Positions 11,046 through 23,105 of a stretch of 64,000 nt of DNA are shown in pieces. The position numbers and the translations under genes were made by a program. The stretch spans positions 1,191,501 through 1,255,500 of the forward strand of contig WPIO01000022.1 of the NCBI GenBank assembly GCA_009760855.2. The letters run 5' to 3'. The notes below the pieces were generated by a model. That model saw only the letters and a list, made by a program, of their open reading frames with translations. It made no database searches and was not told the origin of the DNA. This DNA comes from Cristatella mucedo (taxonomy: Eukaryota > Bryozoa > Phylactolaemata > Cristatellidae). Positions within the stretch are counted from its first letter, which is position 1. Each line of letters opens with the position of its first letter.

Positions 11046-12384
11046 TGTAGGACCGTATAAATCTGCTTAAGAAGTCTTGGTTGGCAAATACCCCGGATGT
11101 CAAAACCATGGTGCTACGTGCACTCCAAATTTTCAGAAGGTAGTTTACTTTAGTACATGCATCAGGCAGTGTGAGAATTATGACCTGAAAAAATAATTAA
11201 AAGAATTATTTAACTCCTTGTTTATCATAAAACGCTGTTAGATGTTTTCCTTTCCAATGCATCATCGATTTCTTACATATCTCCTAGCCATGTCAAGCCT
11301 TCCATTGTCCATGCTCAAAGTAACATGCTTCAAACCCTTGATGACTGCTGATAAAATGCTTGGCACGGTTATTACAATTTAGAGAGCACGATACGTGATG
11401 CACCTAGTAAATCTTACATGCGCAGTGATATGATGTTACTACTAAATTATATGGGTTGATAATGCTATGTCGAAAGCCTGAAATTGCCCAGATTATTACT
11501 ACTAAATTATATGGGTTGATAATGCTATGTCGAAAGCCTGAAATTGCCCAGATACTGCAAAAAACAGGATAGCTTCCCATGTTTTTTTGCATCTGGTAAA
11601 AAAAATTAGGGTGACAGTGTGCACGATTTGTTACAAATATTGCTAACTCATGCAAATAATATGCTCTCGTGAAATCCTGTTGGCCAGCATACCATGAAAC
11701 ATTGAAACATCAGAGGCTACATCTTTATCCAAGGGAGTTTGGATTTTTCGGGACAGCAGTGTACACGTAAAAAAATAGGTCATAGCCGGACTACTAGCAG
11801 ATTTTGCCAGGCTTTGAACAGCTTGCACTGGTTGAATACCAACGGTAGTGCCTTACATCTGCTTATCTTGTTTATTAACAAATGAAGACACGAGTCATAT
11901 TTGTGTCATGCAACCATCCTGCTGCCACTAAAAGCACTTCTGGTTTGGCAGCAGCAACAGCAGCCTCCATGTGGGTAGAAAACTGGCCGCTTAAGTAGGA
12001 TAATGCTACAGCAAAAGCTACATAACGTTTGGAGGGAGGGAGGCAACCGATGACATTCGCTGCCACACTACTGTCACTTTGGATATGGTGGTAAAATAAC
12101 GAGAGGTCTCATCAGATTGGCATCACCACCGACCACTGAGGGGGGGAGGGGGAAAGCAGGAGGACAAGAAGCCATGAGCAAGAAACAGAAGGCGGCAAGT
12201 CGGCGGCAGGTAAGCATCGCGGGTTATATGTAAACCGCGTCCAAACAAGGTGGCAGCACCAGCAGATAGCATGGGCATTACATTTGTTACGTGCAAGCTG
12301 AAGCAGAAGGAACAGCAGCAATAGAGTGGTCGCGGCAGCAGCAGAATCGGTGCACGTAAGGCCTCTCGGACGGCTCCTGTAGAG
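11046..12384. other. Intergenic DNA and probable 3' UTR of G-gamma 2
   Basis: No gene is recognised. On the minus strand an AATAAA signal occurs at 11876-11871, about 510 bases beyond the G-gamma 2 stop, and could end its transcript. A nearly exact 60-bp tandem duplication lies at 11436-11555. Confidence 0.4.
11436..11555. repeat. 60-bp tandem duplication, near-identical
   Basis: The unit starting TTACTACTAAATTATATGGG occurs at 11436-11495 and 11496-11555. The two copies match over the first 58 bases by direct reading, so the duplication is young. Confidence 0.9.
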
Positions 12385-12597
12385 CTACAAAATGCTGCAC
12401 TTCGACTTCTCTCTAAACGGATTGCTCTCAGCTCTCGGCGGTCTGACGAGGGGGTCGGTCTCTTGGCGGTCGCTAATAAAGTGCACCATGTCTCTCAGAG
12501 TCGTGGTCATTTTCACTCGGTCGAGCTTGCACTGCTCACGCAGATGATCGGCCTGGACCACCATTCTACGATAGGACTCCGTCTGGTTTGGTGGCAT
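12385..12597 (-). CDS. GNG: G protein gamma subunit 2, CAAX box CSIL
   Basis: This encodes a 70-residue G-gamma subunit, partner of G-beta at the plasma membrane. An N-terminal amphipathic region (ESYRRMVVQADHLREQCKL, residues 7-25) precedes KMTTTLRDM, a DPLV motif, NPFREK near residues 60-65, and a terminal CSIL box followed by TAG, which predicts geranylgeranylation. The ATG at 12597 gives family-typical length; the open frame continues upstream to 12660 without family similarity. An acceptor-like AACAG or GGCAG lies within about 15 bases upstream, so a 5' UTR intron is possible. It shares the TTxxR(D/E)M block and the NPFxEK-CxIL ending with G-gamma 1, 12 kb away on the same strand, but is otherwise quite divergent. 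The two are ancient paralogues rather than a recent duplication. Confidence 0.9.
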   Translation of the reverse strand: MPPNQTESYRRMVVQADHLREQCKLDRVKMTTTLRDMVHFISDRQETDPLVRPPRAESNPFREKSKCSIL

Positions 12598-15500
12598 GCT
12601 CGTTCCCTGCCTGTTACGCGCACACACACACGCACGCACAATGCATGTTCCATTGTGCACACACAGGGCAGCAGGGTAGTGCGTCTATGCTTAGCTGCTC
12701 CGAAAGGAAACAGCACCAAACAAGCGAAATACAACATTTACATAACGGACGAGAAGTGAAATCACCTATATAAGCACAAGCCACCACAAGCAGAAATAAT
12801 CACCAGTGCATCAGCCATAAAGCTAGTGCCTAAGCAAGTAGGAGAATAATGCAAGCTGGTTAGAAAGCAGAGCCCTGCTCAATATAGTCAGCAATAAAAG
12901 GGAAAGCACCGTCTGATATTGGTTAAGATGATAGCAACAGCACCAGCAGCAGAGCCACAACTGTTAGCAAGAGGTGGTGACAACCAATCACATGGGTTAA
13001 AACAGGCTACATGTGCATGTAAAAAGCACTAGCAGGGCACCATTGATTAAAGCAGCTATAATATAGGTAATAGAGAATTCATCGAGGTGTTGTGCAGATG
13101 GTGTATGAAGTTTAATCTTAGGCACCATCTGGTAAGCCCACGGGTAACAGCTATCGTTCGGAATACCATTCACCATTCATCACACGGCCCACATCGACCA
13201 CGAGCGCGTGGCCGTGAGCACGACGTGCATGTGGCCGTGAGCACGAAGTGCACATGCTTAGGCTCACGGCGGTTTGAGGTAGCCAGGAGTATCGTTTAGA
13301 AGAGAAACCAAGTGGCAGCCTAAAGTACATTTACATTGCTCAACCCTTGTATGACCAATTCAACCACTTTGAAGGATGGTAACGACATTCCTGTGTACTC
13401 TTGGTCGCACAACTTTGATGAACTTGCCACATAAGGAGGTGGTCATACAAAAGATGGATCCTCTAAATCAACTTAATGACAAAGCTTCAAGCTAGATGGA
13501 TCTTGCCATAAGTCAACAGTTCCCTAACTAGGTACAGTTCTCTACATAGACAACAGGATGTACACGATGATAAACGCATCCCGAAAGAAGCTCAGAACGT
13601 CAGGCGAAGTCACTACCCATGGCTGTTAACGTTACCCGGTTAATGCATACCTTGAATCGGCATAACTTAAGCTCATTCACAAAAGTCATCACGACACAAC
13701 TCCAAAAACAACAATTATGAGGTATTCAACACACAAAACTCGACTAATCAGTTGGTGGGCAATGCAGACGAAATATAAAAAAAATTTCACAACACGCGAA
13801 TCAAAGATCGATCACTGTGCATATGATGCATTCCATCAAACAGGAAATTAAAGTAATGAACTATCATCTAACTTGCACGATCAAAAGCTTACTATTACAC
13901 GATCCTGCTACCACATCACTGGGTAGACCTTAAACTGTACATCAACCGTAGCTTTTAAAAGAAGTAATAATAATTAGGCAGGCATAGAGGTACTGAATTA
14001 CCCAGTAGATAGGGAGGGGAAAATGCCTGAGTCGCTACAAATAAGAAACCAACACATTTGATAAGAAATGGCATCGCTATGCAAAACAAGCTACAGAGGA
14101 CAAAACCAGTGAGCTAATGGCTGTGAACTGAGCTCAGTACTCGGCCGATATGGCCACCTGTGATTAGTGAGGCTCGAATTTGCCCTCCAGCTTTAAAGAA
14201 CTTGCCCCAACATTAAACTGGACCACCACATGAAAAAACAACTAGAAGCTTCTATTCAGAAAAATGATAGCCTGATTTTGCCTACCTGACTTGGTGACAG
14301 GATGCTATTTGTAACAAAGATGCCTAGTCTTCATTATGGAGCGCTCATGGAAATGACTGATTCCAAGAAAACTGGTGATAAACCATTTGAGCTACCTTTC
14401 CGGGACAAAGTACAGTATATTACTCGTCATCAAGGTTATTTTAAAGGAGCTCTAAAATTATTCGTCTATGGCAATATAAACTACAAAAAATTGATGACAT
14501 GCAACCTGATGAATTGCATCAGGTTGAACAGGTGTATCAAACTTGAAGGTGGAACAATACATCTATACATGAGCATATTGCACGATACCAGTCGATTCAT
14601 TGTTAAATCAAATTACTGCCATCCTGCAAGTGGCTGATAACTCAAAATTTCAGATCGGGTTGTCGGACATCGAGCCCAACAGGCAACAATGGTCACAAAA
14701 GTTACCCTCTCACAGTAAGCAAAATCCACTGAGCTGAACCTGCCGACCGTGAACATTAGGGAGTCGGAAGCCAGTGGCACGGCTCAGATTCACATAACTG
14801 ACATTACTGCCTGGAAAGCACACGTGTCCCGCGAACTCAAGCAAATGCAAGTGTAAAGAGGAGAAAGGGCAGAATCGATATTATATACCTCTCCCCCACC
14901 CTGTCATAGCACAGGATAATCAAGAAGTTCATAGTGGACATAAACGTACCTGAATATCCCAAACACACAAAGTGGAAGACAAGAGGATGCAAGCGCCTCA
15001 ACGAACAAGCTTGTCACTAAAAAGAAACCAGGTTAATAAACAAGTATCAGTAAGGACACTGCCATGATAGACTGAAACATAACTAGCAAAAGAAACACAT
15101 GGCAAGGCAAGTATACTGAAGGTACGAGTTGAATCACACTGAATCATGCAAAACAAAAGCTGGATGGCACAACCTGTATCGAGCAAACACACATTAATGA
15201 AGCAAGCTGCAGCCTTAACTAATCACGATCAACAGAACTACTATGACAGTCAGCCAGACCTGAATGTCTCAGTTAACAAGCACGAAAATGCTTGCTCAAA
15301 GGTGCTAAACTGTCCATGGCAATGCACAGCAGCCTGCTCAAAGCCAGTAATGACTGAAACAGCTCACAACAAAAGTTGGTGAATACGATCAGTCCACTCA
15401 TACAATAGCCAGCAAGCCACATGCACACTCCAAGAGGCCAGCACGAAACAATATAAAAACGCTTCAAGGGATGTTTCAATCTCAACAATAGCCAAAGGGC

Positions 15501-17400
15501 AAAATGGACACTAGCAGGGATCGTGTGAAAATGCACATGCCGACACGATGCATTAGGATGCCAACTGACAAAAAACATCAGCAGAGATTGACAAGATGCT
15601 CTTAGTCCACGAACGATGGAACATGAAATTCTGAAGTATAGAATTGTGAGGGTGAACACGAACTCTTTTAAAGAGAGACCTTAGCCTGAGAAGCAGTAAC
15701 AGGAGAACACTTGGCCAAGCACTTTGACAGGCTGCAAAGTTGACAACAACAAAACCGAAGCTCTGCTTTGGAAAGCTGACCAAACGGCTGGCGGACTGTT
15801 AGCTTCGAGGCAGCATGAAACAATGACTAGCAACTGCTGCTGCATACGTTTAGCTAGGCCGTGCACAAACCACTCACATGCGACTCGGTCGAACTGGTCT
15901 GCAAGAATGATAAAAGTCACAGCAGGTCAGGCAAGCTCTGGAACCCATCAGGCATACCAATCTTGCTACAACTCATTTATTTGCAATGTGGCAGTCTGCC
16001 CAAAGAGCAGGCATGGGCAACAAGTAACACGGACCAGCACGAAAAGCAGCAACAAGAAGTGGAGCTCGAATCGGTGGCACACAAAATGAGTAAGTCTTTC
16101 AAGAGGTGAAGACATCAGCAAGCAGCAGAGTACACAGAGAGCAATTCACGAGTCCCAGAATGACCGGGAGAAGAGGGCAGGAAATATCACCACACAGGTT
16201 ATGTGACTGTACCTCTACCGTGACATTCTGAAAAACAAAAGAACTCTTGTTTTGCAGCTTAGATCGAAGTAAACCTACATGCAAATCATGTCCTAACATT
16301 AAGCGGATCTTCAGATGGGCAAGAATCGTCAAAAATAGAATGATAAACCTAAGGAATGCACACAAAAGGTCTCAGGGAGTGGCATATTTCTAAGAAGTCA
16401 AAAAAGCCATTCATCGATCCACTTTAGCTTAGCAGCAGTCTCAATAATGCCACATACTGTGCAAGCAAAACCTAAAATCAGTGAGGACCTAAATAGTGCA
16501 TGCTATTAAATTTCGATTTGAACAAGACCTTCCAATAGCCAATGACATCTCAGAAACCCAAGCAGTACTTCAGTGGATGCATCAGCTTGAAGATTGAGAA
16601 GGTTCGACTAATTTTGCTTCTAAAATGACATGAATAGAGAGTAGGTCGCACTTGAACTAGTAGATCACTTCCCTGCATTCCTGCAGAAAGCAGGCACGAA
16701 TGCACAGAGAATCAAGTAAGAGAAAGAAGCGCCAATACGGTGCCAAGAAGGCTTGACACGTTGGGCACTTGTAATGCAATCCTTACAAGACCTCCCAACA
16801 ATCGACGTTAGGTGGCCACACGGCGTCAAATGTGAGGTGATGAGTTGCGTAAGACCAATACAAACACTGCTAAGAAGACCTGCAAGTGAATTCAGCTCTT
16901 CAAAAGCAAGAAGAAAACTTGAGAGCATGGAGGATTTTTGAAAACTAAAGAATACTAGGATTAAACACCAAAGATTAGCCAAGATTTCGCCAAAGAGGGT
17001 GCTAAACTTGACTTGGCCCAGCCCGTGTAGGGCAATCTACGAGAGGCTCAAGAGGCAACTCCATCCCCCTCCTAGGAATACCCTTGTCTAGGCGACCGCT
17101 TCAGCTTCATAGCTACAGCTCCCTAATGCTTCAGCCAGGGTTAGCCACTCGATTACTTAATACACTAGTGAACGGCAATTCTAACACGTATGCAACTAGC
17201 TGTTGCAGTTACGAGTATTCGCACAGAAGGATCGCTGCAACACTAACTAAGCTTAGCAACAGCTCTATACATAAAAGTATGCATCACAGCAAGGGGCAGA
17301 CACAAGGCAAACAGCACATACACAGTAAAATAAAATGGCACGATAGTGGCAAATGTGATGGAGTATGCATGTGGGCCATCCTCACAGCAAAATAAAATTT
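12598..17400. other. Long stretch without a supported gene, possible 5' UTR intron of G-gamma 2
   Basis: Short frames on both strands (for example 14302-14637 plus, 15273-15659 minus, 16665-16982 minus) show no family motifs. A two-copy repeat GTGGCCGTGAGCACGA lies near 13208-13246. There are fewer transposon relics here than elsewhere, which fits an intron or regulatory DNA of G-gamma 2, but this is inference. Confidence 0.4.
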
Positions 17401-17404
17401 CACC

Positions 17405-17630
17405 AAGGCTGATCCTTCCAAAACGACTTGTCATTGGATAAGCACATTGCCTCTACGGTCAAGTCGGCCTACTTTAAGCAGAGGAATACCGTAAAAGTCA
17501 GGGCTTGCTATGACAAAAGTACTACAGCCAGACTAGATCCTGCATTTGTGACAACTTATCTCGATTGCAATATTTTTATTATCGGGCCATCTGTTCGTAA
17601 GCACCGAAAGTTTGCCAGTCACTCCTAGCT
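17405..17630 (+). mobile_element. LINE-A fragment
   Basis: The frame at 17428-17628 reads SLDKHIASTVKSAYF, a conserved segment of the LINE-A C-terminal region (compare DDHISSTVKFAYF at about 34425). It continues with a KVRACYDKSTTARL segment and then loses similarity. No tail is present. Confidence 0.65.
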
Positions 17631-18620
17631 TCACTCACCTCCTTCAATGACTCAGAGGTAAATGCAGAGAAACAACTGATTTAAGACTGGTCAACAATCA
17701 AACAATTGCTTAGTGAACCTTTCACAAGACAACCATGTTATAAATGAAATCTGAAGTTTTGATTTGGTACTCTAATATTATAATTATAATCAATGTTCAC
17801 CATAAAGCACCCTTTGTCATTGGCCAGCATCAGAATGTTGACCACGGTGCTCATAGAGCAGACCCAGCTGTGACAATAATGGCAAACCACACGGGTCCAA
17901 CGTATGGCCTTTTAACAGTGAAATCACAATGCATATCCTGGCCCCCAAAAAATCCACTGGCCACAGTGAGAATAAACTCAGTGGCCATTGCTGGATGACT
18001 ACATATAGCTATCACACTCATCAAGTACTGCAATGGTTGTAATCGCGTGTGCTCACAAATAAGATAATATCGAAGGCCTGGCTAAATTATGACAGTGAAG
18101 CCGAGTCCTAAATCAACCTGGAAAATGTATCAATTTGGGACTAACCATTCGTATACCGAATAGCCAGCCAGTCATGCTTACGTTAGACCTTTCAAATATA
18201 TACAGTGCTAGTGAGAGGGCAAGTTTTCTTAAGAGCAGCTCAAGGTAGCTGCCAAACTTTTGAGTGAGCAGCAGATGCCAAGACTGCCTGCGATTGTTCA
18301 CACCAAGGTAAAAAGTACCACTGCCGGCTTAAGGTAAAAGAGAAAGTTAGCCGAATCGTTGGCACCCTGCTTAATATAGTGCTAACACTGCAAAGGGAGG
18401 TCGTTGTAGAAATTACAGATATGCCATGCCATCCTCAGGAGTTAGACATAAGATGCCAAAATCAGAAGCACAAATCATACAGATTCACTCATTTCGACAG
18501 ACTGCTGCTAAAAAAAAATTTAATGGCTGGCAAACAAGTGCTTGCAGCTGCTGGTCACCGGTGTCAGCTCTCTGTCTTCGGGTGTCCACCTTTCAGGAAC
18601 AGTTATGAAGGTCACACTGG
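17631..18620. other. Unassigned intergenic DNA
   Basis: No gene or recognised repeat. Small frames near 17744-17998 and 18379-18624 carry no motifs. Confidence 0.4.
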
Positions 18621-18624
18621 CTAA

Positions 18625-18750
18625 TAGCAGTGGTTAAGGTACTCGCCCGGCAAGCCCTGTGGCATATGTGAAGCGCTTGAATAGAGACTACGATCTCTTA
18701 AGCGCTATACTGATGAATTATATTTCATTTTATATTAGGTATGGAGCAGC
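18625..18750 (+). mobile_element. SINE-1 copy
   Basis: A tRNA-like start (AGTGGTTAAGGTACTCGCCC) is followed by CATATGTGAAGCGCTTGAATAG, the stem GAGACTACGATCTCTTAAGCGC and an ATT-rich tail. The box B region is shortened. Confidence 0.65.
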
Positions 18751-18759
18751 CAGGTAGAT

Positions 18760-19780
18760 ATTCCATTGGCAAATGGCATATATATTGGCATATTGGCATA
18801 TTCATATTTTTCAAGCGCTTAACTTTTACTCTTCGGCATTCCAACTGTGCTGCGAATCCAAGAAGGAATGGGTGGGCGTGGTGAAGTTTTTACTTTGCAA
18901 CGTGGCTGCATTTAATAACTGCCTCGAGAAAAAGGAGGAGGGCAGAAGAAAGAAACCGTACAAAGCCCCAGACACTCACTGCATCTACAGCAGTGCAGTC
19001 AACAGCACGGGAAGGCAACAGCTGCTTTCAGTCGCAACTGCACTGCATCCGTTCAGTCTAAGCAGCCCAGACGTTTACGCCGTGAAGCTCAGTGAACTGA
19101 CACTCAAGAGCTGGCGTGAGCGGCAGGCAGATGGCTCAACGGCTAAGCCGGCCATTAACTAAAGCAGAAATCCCTACAATGCGTGCTTTAACGTTTAAGG
19201 ATCCCATCCCAATGCAGGTATGGCCGGCAGCTGGTGTCACAGTGCTGCCGCCGGTCGAGGGCACAGTAGCTACAAGCCACCCCCTCATCTCCTCCTCACA
19301 CCTAAGCTGTAGAACTACATGTTAGCAGAACTGTGCTCGGTACGATAATTGAGATGTAAAAAATCTGAACAAAATTACTTCTGACAGATCAGGATTGAGA
19401 AAGACTGCACACAGCTTCGAAGCGACGGGGGATACAGCGGTTGAAGAAGCTTTAGCAACACCAGGCGACACTAAACGAGAGTACCTGTTAAAAGGGGTCA
19501 CAGAACGGAAATTTAAAAAATAATGCTAGAACATCAATTCCAAGTAACCAAAGATATTGAAAGGGCAACGACCGATAATCCGGAACAGCGCAAGCATCTG
19601 ATCTCCGGGCGTCCTGGTTCATCTGTGCGCAGCCAACACATCTACGACCCCCAAGCTGGAAAGGCTTAAGCTATTAATAGTAGGAGGTGTAAAGTTATCA
19701 GGAGTTCAAAACTGACACCCGTGAACAAGAATACAACCTCAAATAGATTGACAACAACGACAGGCTATCGCGGCGCGTAG
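18760..19780. other. Upstream region of NDUFAF5
   Basis: No gene is recognised. A 129-codon frame at 18773-19162 shows no family similarity. The segment near 19125-19150 (GATGGCTCAACGGCTAAGCC) looks weakly like a tRNA box A. The NDUFAF5 promoter must lie near the end of this stretch, but no TATA box is evident. Confidence 0.35.
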
Positions 19781-19785
19781 GATAA

Positions 19786-19932
19786 ATGGCCTTACCGAGA
19801 CCGCCGGGGTCGACGTTTCCTCGAATATGGCTGGTTCCGGTCCCAAGGGTGATGGCGGATCCGTTTCATCTGTTTGTAAGAGGCCTCGGCCTGGCTCCGA
19901 CGCCTTGTCCGACACTACTTTCCGAGCGATGA
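19786..19932 (+). promoter_or_regulatory. Possible upstream ORF overlapping the NDUFAF5 start
   Basis: An ATG at 19786 opens a 48-codon frame, out of frame with NDUFAF5, that passes the 19827 ATG. It stops with the TGA at 19930-19932, overlapping two consecutive in-frame NDUFAF5 ATGs (19929 and 19932). If the transcript starts upstream of 19786, this could limit use of the first start and favour internal initiation. The transcription start is unknown. Confidence 0.3.
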
Positions 19933-21002
19933 TGTCTGCACTACTTCAATTATCGATGCTGGCTGGAGGAAGGCATGCGATGAGAACTAAGGGTGGCTGC
20001 AGATTACTGCTAAGTTTCGCTGCAGCGATGCGAAACGCCAATTTAACCTGCAGCCAAGCGATATCCGTTCGGTGGTATGCCTCGCCGAGCCTTGCTGGAG
20101 ACAGCGTCATGAACGTATTTGACCGCGAAGCAAAGCGCTGGCAGAAAAACAGAACTGCCTCCCTTAAGGATTATAAGCTATACGACTATGTAAAGGAAGA
20201 AATTGGTTGGCGCGTATTTGATAGAATTTGTGACGTCAAGAGGAGATTCGACGTAGCCCTCGATCTCGGTTGCGGCAGAGGGTACGTGTCAAAGCACATC
20301 ACGAAAGCTCAAGAGATCGTAGACAATGTGTATATGTGTGAATTTTCGGAGGAAATCCTAAAGCAGGCTGAAACTCCCGACGTTACGCACAGTCTGATGT
20401 GCGTCGACGAGGAAAATCTGCCGTTTGAACATAACTCCCTTGATCTTGTCTACAGCAGCTTGTCTCTTCACTGGGTTAACGACCTTCCGTCGACTCTCCG
20501 TCAAGTCTTCGACGCACTTAAGCGAGACGGTGTGTTTATTGCGTCTTTGTTTGGTGGCGACACCCTGTACCAGTTGCGAGTGTCCATACAGTTAGCAGAA
20601 CTGGAGCGAACCGGTAGGCTATCGCCGCACATCTCGCCGTTTACAGACGTCAGGGACCTCGGTAATTTGCTGACTAGGTCTGGATATACTATGCTGACCA
20701 TTGATAGTGATGAGATTCGTGTCAACTATCCAGACATGTGCGCTTTAATGTTCGACTTGCAAGGTATGGGAGAAAGCAACTGCAGTTGGAAGCGTCCTCT
20801 GACTATAGGCCGCGAGACTATAATGGCTGCCGAGGCCGTCTACAAAGCCATGTATGGAAACTCCGACGGTAGCATTCCGGCAACTTATCAAATACTCTCT
20901 TTCATTGGCTGGAAGCCCGATGGTTCGCAACCCGTTGCTGCTAAGCGTGGCTCTGGACAAATGTCACTTAAGAACCTCGGCTCATTAACGAATAACAGTT
21001 GA
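19827..21002 (+). CDS. NDUFAF5: NDUFAF5, arginine hydroxylase for complex I assembly
   Basis: This encodes a 391-residue member of the class I SAM-methyltransferase fold. In humans NDUFAF5 acts in the mitochondrial matrix, hydroxylating an arginine of the NDUFS7 subunit early in complex I assembly. Key blocks are VFDREAKRWQKNR (97-109), the SAM motif LDLGCGRGY (145-153), SLSLHWVNDLP (211-221), FGGDTLYQLR (242-251), NYPDM (300-304), DLQGMGESN (310-318) and PATYQI (351-356). These are collinear with human NDUFAF5 (345 aa) to near the C-terminus. The first ATG has A at -3 and G at +4, but the first 50 residues do not look like a presequence. The methionine at residue 52 (ATG at 19980) begins an Arg-rich, acid-poor stretch that does, so it may be the real start. 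The gene is intronless and intact, unlike the multi-exon human gene. It may be a retrogene or a naturally compact gene. Confidence 0.93.
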   Translation: MAGSGPKGDGGSVSSVCKRPRPGSDALSDTTFRAMMSALLQLSMLAGGRHAMRTKGGCRLLLSFAAAMRNANLTCSQAISVRWYASPSLAGDSVMNVFDREAKRWQKNRTASLKDYKLYDYVKEEIGWRVFDRICDVKRRFDVALDLGCGRGYVSKHITKAQEIVDNVYMCEFSEEILKQAETPDVTHSLMCVDEENLPFEHNSLDLVYSSLSLHWVNDLPSTLRQVFDALKRDGVFIASLFGGDTLYQLRVSIQLAELERTGRLSPHISPFTDVRDLGNLLTRSGYTMLTIDSDEIRVNYPDMCALMFDLQGMGESNCSWKRPLTIGRETIMAAEAVYKAMYGNSDGSIPATYQILSFIGWKPDGSQPVAAKRGSGQMSLKNLGSLTNNS

Positions 21003-21091
21003 ACATTATGCTGCGTGAATGCGTGTGCGATCGCAAAATTTTCGCTAATTTAATGCCACTCTGAGTCGCGGATGTCGATAAGAAAAATAAG

Positions 21092-21145
21092 CGGCAGCGT
21101 GTTTTGTTGCGAGGCTGAGGAGCCTCGCAACAAAACACGCTGCCG
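21092..21145 (+). repeat. Perfect 25-bp inverted repeat with 4-base loop
   Basis: Left arm 21092-21116 (CGGCAGCGTGTTTTGTTGCG then AGGCT) is exactly complementary to the right arm 21121-21145, with GAGG as loop. It lies 90 bases after the NDUFAF5 stop and so probably in the 3' UTR, where it would form a very stable RNA hairpin. Confidence 0.9.
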
Positions 21146-21442
21146 TGATGTGTCAACTCGAGTGCTGGATGTGAATGCTTAAGCATTGACAGTTTGAGTG
21201 CTGCAGGTGCTTGGTACTTACGTGCAGCGTACGAGTCGTTGTAATAGATGCAGCGGTACAAGCGGTTCGACCAATTTTTTTTAGAAATAACAAGGTTTTA
21301 CACCCTCGGTTGGCTCACCAAGATTTTGTGAATCATGCATTCTTCACCGAAGACCTGTGCCAAGAGTTAACAAAAAACTAAGCTCATTTGATACGACGCA
21401 GTAGTTGGTTTCGTATTCGACGCCCACTTTTCAGTTCACTTG

Positions 21443-21655
<213 letters not shown>

Positions 21656-21659
21656 TGGC

Positions 21660-22740
21660 GCAGTCCAGGTTCGTGAAGCACCTGAGACCCGCTGTTACTG
21701 CTGCTGCCAGAGAGCCAGACACACTGCACGTAAAATAGGCAGGTGAAAAGCGAGTGCGTGGCATCGTGGCCGTAGAATTGCACTTTGAGAACAGCAGAAG
21801 AAAGCGTCTATTGCGAAAAATCTTTAAAATGATATTGGTCTTTGAAGATGTATGCTGATGCTGGGTGCATGGCAAAAAGGGGTAGTCACGATGAAGCAAC
21901 TCGTTCCTGTGGATGCATTTCGGCAAGTACCTATTTGCCCCCCCCCCCCCTACAGACAGCCTAAGCGAAGGACAATGTACGATCGTTGTCCGATGTACGA
22001 TGACAACGCAGAGCTAGAACGACGTAAACTGTGCGAATCGCAATAGCGGGCACATTAGCTTCTAGAGCGACCACTCAGTGCAAGACGCTAGCGGTTGTCT
22101 GGGGTAGAGGTCTATAACTGTCAATCGTGTGTTCGGACACCCCTTAGAGCGCTCCCTTGGAGCGCAGGCACTCAGCCAATAAGAAGCGTTGTGACCCTCC
22201 GACGGTAGATGACAGCGAAGTTGGCACTCGGCCTCTCGTCCTGTTCGGCGCCGGTTTTCGTAGTTGGCTGTAATGGAAGTTTTGAGTGTTTCGGCGACTC
22301 AAACAGCGGCAGTTATCCACTTTGGGCGAAAGCCAGTCTTCAAATAGCATTCAACCGCCTGCCTAACTTTTCCGCCTAAACGTGAGTAGCAGTTCTACTT
22401 TCGCACCCGTGGTCGACTTGAGCTGTGTCGATATGGAAAACAAATGGCTTGCCTGTAGACGCCCGCGATGTGTTGCACGATTGCTGACTGAGTCATTCTG
22501 AGCTTCGTGTGCACATGTGATTGCCCTGCAAGCCAATCGCTTACCATACTCTGTATCAATCACATTTTGCTTTTTGTTTGCTCGTTACGATGCCAGGAAT
22601 CTCTGCTCTTCTCCTGGTCCATTTATAGTTTTTTGATGACCACGTTAATAATAACAGTAGTAATAATACAGCATTGGTAAGACACGCTGTAATGACTCAA
22701 TCCTTTTGTAGGTGCTAACACATACAGGACAAAAGAATGT
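21660..22740. other. Unassigned intergenic DNA
   Basis: No gene is recognised. There is a C run at 21939-21950 and a tandem GTACGAT..GTCCGATGTACGAT motif near 21977-22002. Confidence 0.4.
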
Positions 22741-22741
22741 A

Positions 22742-22870
22742 AATAATAATAATAATACGTGCGTTATAGGGCCTGAGAGAACTCAATCTCTTTTTAAGCA
22801 CTTCGAATTTGCTGCAAAGGAAGCGCGATCGCATTGTACGACTTCAGCAGGTCAAGGCACATGAAGGAAA
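22742..22870 (-). mobile_element. LINE-A 3' tail
   Basis: (AAT)n at 22742-22757 is followed by CCTGAGAGAACTCAATCTCT..AAGCACTT, the inverted LINE-A stem-loop, and TTTGCTGCAAAGG, which matches the TGCAGCAAATGTAAAG sequence upstream of the stem in other copies. Confidence 0.65.
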
Positions 22871-22959
22871 TTCGTATTAATGGAAAAACTCTTGTGGGAG
22901 ACAGGTGGGTTTTAGCTTTCCATTAAATTTCTTGGAGTCAAGGAATATAAGAGGTTAGC

Positions 22960-23105
22960 TGATTCAGCAGCCTCAGCTGCAGAGCAGCAGAAGAGCCTTA
23001 ATGGCTATCACCACAGCTTGCAGTGGACAATAAAAGATCGCAGTGCTTGAACCCACGACCCGGCTCGTGACGAGCAAGCACCTTACCTTCTGGGCGAACA
23101 CTTAG
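22960..23105 (-). mobile_element. tRNA-derived SINE-2 copy
   Basis: On the minus strand it begins GTAAGGTGCTTGCTCGTCAC, continues to the box B-like GGGTTCAAGCACTGCGATCT, and then TTATTGTCCACTGCAAGCTG and GGCTCTTCTGCTGCTCTGCA. The body phrases recur near 1610, 32790, 44905 and, less clearly, 46390. This family lacks the LINE-A stem-loop. Confidence 0.55.

Noticed and set aside
14302-14637. 111-codon plus frame
   Set aside because: No recognisable motif and no flanking exon signals that I could support; kept as unassigned.
19827-19979. First 51 codons of NDUFAF5 as a definite part of the protein
   Set aside because: The region is in frame and the first ATG has a good context, but it does not look like a presequence. 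I keep the long form as the CDS while noting the start at 19980 may be the real one.
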